Assembly: GCA_032622095.1 (NCBI GenBank) | Contig: CP136061.1 | Coordinates: 46,633,797 to 46,697,796 of the forward strand | DNA: 64,000 nucleotides | Direction: 5' to 3' | Origin: Siphonodentalium dalli | Taxonomy: Eukaryota; Mollusca; Scaphopoda; Gadilida; Siphonodentaliidae | Shown here: positions 44,301 through 56,300 of the stretch, piece after piece | Layout: the number at the start of each line of letters is the position of its first letter | Numbering within the stretch: position 1 is the stretch's first letter | Program-made: the position numbers and the translations under genes | The notes under the pieces: model-generated | The model's database searches: none | What the model was told of the DNA's origin: nothing | The model's input: the letters and a program-made list of their open reading frames with translations, nothing else

Positions 44301-47300
44301 AATTTTCCAGGGCCCTTGAAACCCCTGAATTGAATGCCCACCCCTTGAAAACCCTGGAATTCCGTGTAGCCCTAAAACCCAGGTATATCGATTCATCGGG
44401 AGTCAATAAATATAGATAGTTTAGTTCCGAACGCGTTGTTGGTATATGGGAAGTAAGTCCATTTTGAATTTCCGGCAATTCTCTCGAGTCAATTGTAATT
44501 GTGTGACCCCCCCAATGAAGTGTGGTATTGTTGTTGGTATATGGGACGTAACTCCATTTCCCGCCAATACCAATTCTCTCGAGTCTATTTCAATTATGTG
44601 ATCCCCCTATCAAGCATCATAAAATTGAACACGACAAAAAATAGTTCCGAGCTTTTCAAACTCAGGTACCGTAATTAGTGTATTTTTATTGTATCGGATC
44701 GAGGTATTTTGTATATTATATAGACATTCGACATTAGAAACCCGTGTTTTATATCAAAACGTACAAATTAACAAAAACGAAAACATGGTATCACATGTAA
44801 TGTTCAACAGTTGATTCCTGGAAACTCCTTGAAAATTGTCAGGGCAGTCCTTGAAAATCCTTGAATTGACTACTGGAACCTCCTTGAAACTCCTTGAATT
44901 CATTCACCAGAAATGGGCAGATACCCTGTTCCATTTTCAAACAGAAACACCCAGCATATTTTTATCTATAATGGTACCCATTTAGCTAAATTTTAAGCAT
45001 ATTAACACAGCCAGCTGATAGGGATAGCCTGTTACCCACTGCAGCAATTTTAATTGCCTCCCATAAAATGATAAGCTTGATTAGTGATTTTTCAGTGAGA
45101 GAGATTTCATCCAGATGAAACTAATTTTGTTCCTAAAAAACTATGGTTCACCCTGTTGGATTTGTGACCCCCCCCCCCCCCCAAGGCTATTTTCGGAATT
45201 GGCACATCACTGAAAGGTGTGCCTAAAATATGGAATTGTGCCCACATTATGCAGATGAAGTCTTCCTGTATTTGAATAGGAATATTAAATTTTTCGTTTG
45301 AGCAGAAGAAAAATCATTTTTAACCCTTGCATTACTGGACCTTCCTGAAATTTTGCAGAAACTCTGTGCCAATGCATTCTCTTACGGTATATATGCGTGT
45401 CTCCCAGGGAGCCTCGCATATATAAGAGAATGCATTGGTCTGACAATATTCACCTTCACTTGACCTAAGCCAGTGCATTCTCTTATATATGCGAGGGTTA
45501 AGGTTTCTTGAAGTAGATATTGAGAAAATTGTTTCTTTTGATGTAAAATTTCAAGGTCAGCCGCGGTGTGTCCAAATTAAGGGTATCTAAATGCCTCACC
45601 ATTATAACAAGATACCTAGAGATGTGTGGAGTGGTGTTGGACTCAAATTGATGTTGAATTACTAGGTATGACTTGAGGCTCAAAACCAGTACCCTTTCTT
45701 TACTAAATGGATTCTCCCATACGTTTTTAAAAGTATATGTCAGAATGGTTTATTATTCAAATGGAGGGATGTTCAGGTAATATAAGCATTGACCTATGGC
45801 CGTTTGTTAAACTTAAAATCTGAACATTTCCTAAGGGAACTACTCATCAATCAGTATTTAATAAAGAAAGTAGTTAAAGTGACTTACTACTGTTGACTCT
45901 CCTTTAGATGGTCGATGATGTCCTGGAGTTTATCATTCTCTGAGAACGTCAGTTTCTGTGGAATCTGACTACATGCTATGCAGTCATCCTAAAAAAAAAA
46001 ATCTCTGGGCTGGGTATCGCAGCATAGATTTTACAGAGCCTCTTAACAATAACCACTGGGGCCGGGCATTTATCTTATCCACAGAGAATCAAACTCCTTG
46101 TAGTTTCATGGTTATGAAATGCTCATCAGACAGTATACTGCATCAAACACATTTTTTCTCAGCAATGATTTTTGAACGAAAAGAATGTGATGGTGAAATG
46201 GACTGATATACACCATCTACCGGTAATATCAGTTCACTGCACATAGAAACCAATGACCCCAACAGAAAACAACTGACAAACAGGCCCAGATACACAAATC
46301 AGGTTATATTGCAAATATTGACAAGTTAACCCAAACATGTCGCATGACGAACCACTGCTATGATCAGAAGACGTTACTACACTTCATAGTTTAATAACTG
46401 AGCGATTTATTAAAAGATCACTACTGATACACACCACAAACTTATATTGTTAATTTTTTTCATAACCAAATATTTTGAAATTAAATAGAGACTCCCATCC
46501 ATTATGATTTTCAATCACTAAAAGTAAAAATTGTTCAATTTTAAGGGCCCACTTAATTATCGAACCCCCAGATCACATATATAAGATATATGCCAAATTA
46601 TATACCATACGAAAGAGGAAGCTCCAAAACATTGTATTAGTTTTCCAGTGTAATAAACTGTGAACATGTTGTTTTTGTTGAGTTACCGACTTGTTTTTGT
46701 GCTGAAGTTTCATCTAGATTGCAGTAAAAAGTGTATTATTTTCAATGGAGGGGATTAATTCTCTATTTAATTATAGAGTTATTTCCCTTCCATTGAAAAT
46801 ACATCCTTAGTTTGAATTATGTTGCATTCTGGGAGCCATAATGGGGGGAATCTTTCTATGATATCATCTGTTTTCTATTTCTCTATGGGCATCTTCTGAG
46901 ATACAGTCATTTCAAATGGTGATGAATTATAGCATTTGAATCATATTGTATGGCATAGATTGTTATTAAAACCATATATAAAGTCACTATAAAAAACATA
47001 ATGGTGACTCGAAAATTAAGTGGGCCTTTAAATAAGGATTAACTGTCATGTGGACTGTTTTTATGGAGATGTAACCGTGAGGTAATGGTCATAACTTGTG
47101 TAAAACCCAAGGGGTTTTACATACAAGTTATGACCACTTACCTCACGGTTACATCTCCATAAAAACAGTCCACATGACAGTTAATCCTTATATTTATATA
47201 CATTTAGCGAAAAAGCCACAAAACCAGCCCAAAATATCCCATAGCACCCTTGGCAAAAGTTAACAGGAACAATTGAAACCCGATGATTTATTAAGTCAAT

Positions 47301-50300
47301 CCTGCGTGAATCCAAATGCGCCCAAAACATTACGCGTTCGTCTTTCCAAACCCAAATGACGTATCGATGTTGTTATGAGCTTGCAGTTATTAGCTGTTGA
47401 GCATTCACCGAGAAATAATTGCAACTAGCCACGTGGGCGCTGACCAATCAGAATGCTGGATTTAGTGATGACAACACTTAGTATGTAAATATATAATTGT
47501 GAAGGGTTACAATAATCGTAAAGGCATGTATTTTTGTCTGAAATAAGAGATATCAGTGTTCAAGCCTTGAAATAGGGTGTCTGTCATTTGCAGAATGAGG
47601 TCCCCAGAGGGTGAATTTAGTGATGCTACCCCGCATTGCGGGCTAGCATCACCAAATTCACCCTCTGGGGACCTCATTCTGCTTACACCTCAGCAGAATG
47701 AGGTTCCCAGAGGGTGAATTTGGTGATGCTAGCCCGCTATGCGGGGTAGCATCACTAAATTCACCCTCTGGGGACCTCATTCTGCAAATGACAGACACCC
47801 TATTTAAAGGCTTGTCAGTGTTATTAAGCAGGTGATAGAATCTGAACAAGCCTAAAGTCATTCTAAAAAATATACAAGCTGGCATCACTTTTAAAAAATG
47901 TAAGATATATTCTACATGGAATGGATCAATTTGTTGATACCTACCCTCTTTTCTGCTTCAAATGTGTAAGTATAAATCCCAGCCACATCATTGAAGTTCA
48001 TGTAATTGTTGAACGGTGGGTAGCAGCTGTAAAGAGGATGAAGAAATATTTACTGATGAATAATGAGTAGCCTTTATCTTTTCATCTGACAATTAAACGG
48101 ACATGACTCATTTCAGCCTCCAAATTATGCATAAATAACTTGGGAGGAAGGATTTCAAAACACTCTTATGCATAAGATACTTCAAATATGCCACATGCAC
48201 TTATGTAGCTACCGGATGTGTCAGGGACACTGTTATTTTAACATGATGTAGCCAGCAGTTAATTGCAAGTGGATATTTAGAACAAATCATTTTATAACAT
48301 GACTTTTATATGTTCCAGTCATTGCTAGCCATATTAGTCATCACTGGAAATCATGTAACTACTCATCAGCATGTATTCAGTTATTAAAGGGTTAATGTTA
48401 CTCACCTTGTGGCCACTTTGAACACTTCTGTTGCACAAGCAGCTGAAACAAAGATTGATACATTCCATTATTGTTTGGAATGTCAATAGGTTGTAGTTGT
48501 TTGTGACAAATATAAAGGTTCCCGTAATAAAATGTCACAGTTTTCTATGCTATATAACTACAGTAATGCTCTAAGTAATCGACTTCTTAACCACAGCAGA
48601 ATTATGGGTAACTTTTCAGGATTTAGCCATATTTCCGACTAAATCCTGAAAAGTTACCCATAATTCTGCTGTGGTTAAGAAGTCGATTACTTAGAGCATT
48701 ACTGTACATGTGTAATTATATCTTCCTCCCAAACTGCATTTTTAACCCTTTCATGACTGGAGCTTTCTGAAATTTTGTGAAAACCCTGTGCCAATGCATT
48801 CCCTTGTATATACGAGTCTCCCATAGGAAGCCTCGAATATATAAGAGAATACATTGGCCTAACAATATTTACCTTGACCTTGTAAGCCTGTGCATTCTCT
48901 TATATATGCGAGGTTCCCTATGGGAGAATCACATATATTAGAGAATGCACTGGCACATGATCTTTAATGCTGCACCAGCGCAACTCCCATAATGAAAGGG
49001 TAACAGTCCTGCATGGAGCCTCACACAGACCCAAGCAGACGACAGTCATCAGTGCATCGTTCGATCTGTCTGGGGCTCCATATGAGACATGACATGAGAG
49101 ATATCACTTCTCTGAAGTACATCCCTTCCTGATTTCAGAGAGTTCTAATTGCTACATTACACCACTAACCTGCTATCACAGCATTGGTGGACGCCACGGC
49201 AGGAATAATATATTACACCACTAACCTGCTATCACAGCATTGGTGGACGCCACAGCAGGAATAATTCTCTTAACGACACCTGCGGTAAAATATAAATACA
49301 AAAAATAAAATGATATGGTGTAGTAGAATACATGTGTACATTAAACTTCACTTTGTTATCTGTCCTATCAAAACATTGTGTGGAAAGTTTAGCATGAAGA
49401 ACACATAAACCAAACACAATCTTTTATTGTAGGAGTTGGGGATGGCGCAAGGATTTATTTCAAGAGAACCGAAGAGTATGGTATATAAGCCATCTACAAC
49501 AGGAATGTTTATAGATTTGAGATTCTGATACAAATTGTGTTCTGTATTTATTCCACAACCCTGTACAGATAAACCCAATCATTTACTGTGACTTTCCTTG
49601 ATGTTATAATCACCATAATTGTGATTTAAGTCTAATATAAAGCCATCAATTGTTCAGCCATCGACACAATGGATATCTGACATAATTTATATGATTGTAG
49701 GTACAGTGGATCTAATAATCTGAGGCCAAGTGGAAATGAAGGTTATGGAACGCTGTCTTTACAGCCCACCCTAGGTATTTTTTGTATTGTATTTATTACA
49801 CACCCTGAGTAAGTCTGTACGAGATTCCTGTAATCTTGTATTCATTCGCTCTCTCCTGAGACTTCTCCATGATCCAGTTGACATGATCTGGGTTATCACC
49901 ATCAATCGCGATGCCATCTACAATAATAGCATGAGATTACTGACAGGTAAGGAAACACATACATTAATTATAACTTATTAAGTCTTGAAGTAAGTGTTAT
50001 CTACTTTTTTTTCAACATAAGGCGGCTGATATTTTTGTCGCATACATATGCACATTATATGTCACATGATTCAGCAATGATATTGGAAAAACTGGGAGAG
50101 ATTGTGATCTGAAAAGTTGGCTACACTTGTGACAGTTTTGAAAAGGTGTGTATGATTGTGATCGCTGCATAGTGACAATGACGTATTTAGCAGTACTCAC
50201 TCCTTTGGTCATAAGAGGATTCTCAAATATTATATGCAATAGAATAGTCTAGCAGTACTCACCACCAAATGGATTTTCCTTTGGCCATAACAGGATTCTC

Positions 50301-53300
50301 ACGTATTCTATACAGTGTTCAGGCATGCGAGGAGTGTGAGCTATGGTACATAATGGAAAATTAATCTGAAATAAATAAAAATTAATAAATAAACTCATCA
50401 TTCAGAAAATCTCAAAAGAGTGTTCAAGAAATACAGAACACAACTTTCATCAGAACCTCAATCATTTATTGATAGTGATGTTCCGATAATCGGAATCGGA
50501 ATCGGCCGATAATAGTCCATCGGAAATTAATCGTACCTCGCAGTTGAACATCGGATTTCACCGATTGTCAAAACAAATAAAAACGTTCTAGTATCTAAGC
50601 GCAATGTGCATGCTTTAATAAACGTACGCAATACAACTGTAGTATTTAATGTAAAACGCAGTTGTAACAGCCTAAAAAGAAGCCATTCGCATTATCCAAA
50701 CAGTCTGATATGATTATATATTATAAGAATGGCAATACACATGCCAGACATCCTGTGTAATATGAAGTTATTGGTTCAATCGCGTTAACACGAAATAGAT
50801 TCAAAGAAAGCTTTAATTAAAAAGCTGACCTCATTACAGTGAATTAATTAGTACAGTCGTGATCAGAACTGTCTTCAATAACGACCAACGTGAGTAGGGG
50901 CATAATTAGCTTTTTCGCCTGTACAACGTATGCTATGAAATACACTTAGATCCACATTGAACTTGGTTGAACTCGGTCTCGCGAAACAAAAATTGAGCAG
51001 GCGGAACTATAAAAGCTTCCGAGTTGTTAAAAGATAAAAGGTGTGACCAATGGAAACTTGGGAAATCTCAGACAAATATGACAGCAATTATTATCCATCA
51101 AAATCATCGCCATTCCATACATTGTTGCAACTTACAAGTATTCAATCAAGACTTTTACACCGCATGCAAGTGTTCCACACACGGTCATAACGTTACTCTG
51201 AGTCGTCACCTTTGCTTTAATAAACGTACGCAATACAACTGTAGTATTTAATGTAAAACGCAGTTGTAACAGCCTAAAAAGAAGCCATTCGCATTATCCA
51301 AACAGTCTGATATGATTATATATTATAAGAATGGCAATACACATGCCAGACATCCCGTGTAATATGAAGTTATTGGTTCAATCGCGTTAACACGAAATAG
51401 ATTCAAAGAAAGCTTTAATTAAAAGCTGACCTCATTACAGTGAATTAATTAGTACAGTCGTGATCAGAACTGTCTTCAATAACGACCAACGTGAGTAGGG
51501 GCATAATTAGCTTTTTCGTCTGTACAACGTATGCTATGAAATACGCTTAGATCCACATTGAACTTGGTTGAACTCAGTCTCGCGAAACAAAAATTGAGCA
51601 GGCGGAACAATAAAAGCTTCCGAGTTGTTAAAAGATAAAAGGTGTGACCAATGGAAACTTGGGAAATCTCAGACAAATATGACAGCAATTATTATCCATC
51701 AAAATCATCGCCATTCCATACATTGTTGCAACTTACAAGTATTCAATCAAGACTTTTACACCGCATGCAAGTGTTCCACACACGGTCCTAACGTTACTCT
51801 GAGTCGTCACCTTTGATCTTTTTGTCAAAACAACTACCGGTATACATCAAAGAAAGCACACAACCGACGTCGGCAGAAATACTGTGGCGACAGTGTGTAT
51901 ATATTTCTTTGATGTATTTGGCTTTGAAACTCTGCGGGATAGGGCGTGCATTGAGTGCATTGGTCCATTATAGGAACAAACGCACAATATATATAATCAT
52001 CGGAATCGGAATCGGAAATCGGCCGATTGTGCCTCCAGTTATCGGAAATCGGTCCGATAAGCTTTTTCATTATCGGAACATCACTATTTATTGAACCTGT
52101 TAAAGATAGCGTATACTCACAGTTCACTGGATTTCTCTCATAAAATATATCCTAATGCCATCCAACAACTCAATCGCTAAAATATATTTCTTTACAATAT
52201 ACTACAAAATCAAACTAAAAACTTTCAAGTCAAACACATACTAACCAAATTTCATGCATTAATGAAGTATAAATTGCAGTTGAGAAACAAAAACAGTGTT
52301 GGCCATACTTTGCAAAAATGGGCCATTAGTTTTAAAGGAATACGGTCCTGAAAAAACAATAATATTTTCTTTCAATATACCGATAATATATATATATAAT
52401 GTCCATTGGGCGCATATCATCTAATATTCGGCCGCCAATCGTTATTTTTATAACGATTTTAAAAAATTCCGAAGTTAGCCGAAGATTTTGTTGTAGACGA
52501 AGTCACGTGATCATCGGCCCGATCACGTGATTGTCACATGTAAACATAAGCATAGCACATGATCGATCACGTGGTAACTCATTGACAACGCATAGTTACG
52601 CGACGGCGGTATTTTAAGTTTGCATGTAGTCCATCGCGGCCTTTGAAGATTGTCACACTGTGAATGCCAAACTTCGCCGAAAACATTACCTTTCTCGTAA
52701 TTAAATGTCCTTATCGTGTTATTATATGTATCGCGATGGGTTGTTACTATAAAGTCATGCCCGTATATTATTCAGTTTTGCGCGCATTTATCTATATAAA
52801 CACGTGCTCGTGTTTATATATTTGTTTTCGTTACCGGAATAGTCCAAGTTATATTATGTATTCATATCAAGATTGCATATATACGCGAAGCCTTGCACGG
52901 TTATTAGGCAATTATCATCTCGTAAACATTCCAATTTCCAGATGCCATTAGTCGTGTGTCAATAAAGAGCGTTTCGTTTTAATTTATCGTAACGCAGTAA
53001 AACAAAACAAATTGGTTTATTGCTGTCGAATTTAATCAATTATAATCAAGTCATTCATTACCAATATGATATGATAAGTTCATTTTTCCTTGGTTATGAA
53101 TCATGTATATATTAGGGCAATATGGTGTTTATATATATTTCGGAATATTGCTTCCCCCACCCCAAAACAATCTTGCCGACTGTCACTGATGGAAATTCAC
53201 TGCTTCTATGCATGGTTATTGGCCTATAAAATTAGCACTCTAGCGATGCGGTCTATTTAATATCACGGTCATAAATCGAACTTTATGTGTCAATTACGCA

Positions 53301-56300
53301 TAACAATAGGGTTATAAAATATATAAACATTCGCCGTGGTTCGTTTAAACATCCAATCATATATAACACTTTTTGAAGGAATGATAATAATCCGGTTTAA
53401 TATGTAATCACATATACAAGCGCTCTTTATTCGCAATATATAGTAATAGTGAACGCTCTTTATTGTGTCAAGGTAAAGGGAATCGACTTAGAACAGTTGT
53501 TCTAGTGGTTTACGATTATAACAATACAGGTCAATATGACCTTCTGATATACATGCTTTATATATCCTTCCAAGTTATAGCAATTTCCGCTTTATTAAAC
53601 TCTTTTTATTCGTACCATATTAGGAAAACTCTTAACATGGAACGCTTTTTATTGAACACGGTGAAGGAAATGGGGACTCGACTGAGAATAGTTGTCATCG
53701 TGAATTCTTCATCAACATACTCCCCACTTTAACTTCAATTGTATGTATTCGTAACCATGACTGACTCGTCACATTAAACGCTCTTTATTTGGTATATGTG
53801 ATCGGTTTCTGATTTTGCGCAACGGGTTTCTCACAGAAATCCCGCCAAATGTCACGTAAACGAACATCGTTTGGAAATGAATACATAATATACCTAACTG
53901 AGAGTCACTAGACCGGCCACAGTCGAAAACACAGCATTTATATGGCATTGTCACGAATGAATGATTGTAAATACGGGACACTCGGGGCATATATATGGAA
54001 AATTAAACAACATCGCGAACACGCACCCGAATAAAGTTCACATGCCGGCTCGTGTTTTTATAAGCTTTACACGAAAGTGTTATCTACCCAGCTCAATCGG
54101 CCCACTATATTTTTTGTCAAAAACAATACCGTAACTTTCCAAACAGTACTTAATAAAATCACAAGTGAAGATAACTCACCGCAAGATGACAATTCACCAT
54201 GTGTACACAATGCTATTGATATGCCCCGCAGTAATTCCATTACACTCACGCGATTCCGGATTTTCCATCGCCATATAGGTAGACATAATTAACTCCGACT
54301 CCGATTCCCTGTTTTTAATTAGTTTACCTCGCTTGACGTCATGCGAGGTTTTGCGACGGAGATAGCCGACAACCGGTGGTGGTATTATTTATTTATTTCT
54401 CGGCTTATTTATTACGCGATTTTTATGGGACTTGGATCATTGTGATCACAATAGGGGTGGCTTTCCGATAGAACTTTGTTGTTTCATGAGGATAGTAATC
54501 CTTTAAACAATAAATTATCAAATCTACATTTCATTTCAGTTTGATAAAAGGATGCATTTGCAGTAAATTCAGAAACACCCACCTGTGGTGGATACAAGTC
54601 TATTGTACAATCTACGCAGGCAGTTACTCCTGGTAATATCACTCGAGCATTCCCTTTGAACCCCTCTGTACCTCCGTCTATCATTGGTATTATGGAACTC
54701 TGGTCCAGTACGTCATCCTCATACTTCAACATGCTGATCTGAAATAATTCAATTAATTCTGATATAAAGAAGAAAGTTACAAATCTACTACAGCATTCTA
54801 AAGAACCAAGGGTAGTTATAAAATATACTGTAAACTCCTGTGTCCCGATGATTCTAAAGAATCAAGGGTAATTTTTAGCTCAACTTACTTTGTAAGTTTG
54901 AGCTATTGCCATGGGTTGGCGTCCGTCATCCGTGTATGCGTGCGTGTGTGCGTCCATCAACAATTTCATTTGGCGTGGGCTACAGGTCGTATCTTTCGTC
55001 TGATCTTTATGAAATTTGTCATGAATGTTGACATTGACATGTAGATGGGAACGAGTCATTTTGGGGTCATTAGGCCAAAAAATATGGCCGCTGGTGGCCA
55101 TCTTTGATTTCAAAATTAAATCCATTGGCGCGGGCTACAGGCCGTACTGTTTGTCTGATCATCATAAAATTTGTTATGAATGTTTACATTTACATGTAGA
55201 TGGGAACGAGTCATTTTAGGATCATTCGGCCAAAAAACATGGCCGCTGGTGGCCATCTTGGATTTTACTCTTTGCATCACTAAATCCTTTGACACATCCT
55301 ACAGACCACATCTCTGATCTGATCATCACCAAACTTCATGTGGATCATCGGGGTGACCTCTTGATGGGAACGAGTCATTTTGGGGTCATTCAGCAAAAAA
55401 ATATGGCCATTTTGGATTTTACTCTTTGTATGACTAAATATTTTTACAAAATCCATTAGCATGGGTTATAGACCGATCTCATTTACATCTTGTCTTACTT
55501 AGACATTTCAATTAGCACCTTTCCTAATTCCTCCCTTTACTGTCAACCATTAAATTATTCCCCTACCTAAGTTGAGAATGTTAATATTCATGAGACATTA
55601 TGAATCTATAATAAGCATAAAATGATGGGTGTCTTTTCTTCATCAAACAGTATTTTATCTGCTTTAGAATAACAGATATATCATCTAAAATTGGTATTAT
55701 TGAACTCTGGTCTGGTACGTCATCAAAGCAGAAACTTACTACAACATGTTGAATTGATATAAACATATATCTAATTCGAATAAGATGTGTATGTAACATA
55801 ATATAGATATATAGAATCAGCCGAGAATGTGATGCAGATATTAAACAACAACCTTCCCTGCATAAATGAATTTGTTTCTCCTGTGATGAATAAGCATATT
55901 TGACAATAGTCAAGTGAGAAATGATGGCTGCAAAAATCTGGAATAAAGGGTAGAAATATCATGCTATCATTTGCAGAGTTAACCTATAGCATGTCAGGAT
56001 CATCATACTCAATGACACCTGCCCTTGTCTATGAGTCAGGCAGGTTGGAAAGAGTGTGACCATCCAGAACAACTGCAAACAGCTAGAGCTAATGCTAATT
56101 TCTCATAAACCATTTTTTTCTGCTTATGTATGCATGTTTTGGCTACAGGGAATATTTCTCAGTTTGCGTACAGTGATAATATGTTGAAGCGATATATGAG
56201 TATCTTGATTATGATTGTATAGGGTAAGGTTTTTCGAAAAATATAGCGAGCAATACGAAAAGAAGTATTCTACATGTTTCAATGGTGGATGGAACCCAAA

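Noticed and set aside
51024-51816. Repeated [19 protein letters not shown] as a host gene
   Set aside because: Contained in the hAT element and its 601-bp duplication; at best a decayed transposase zinc finger.
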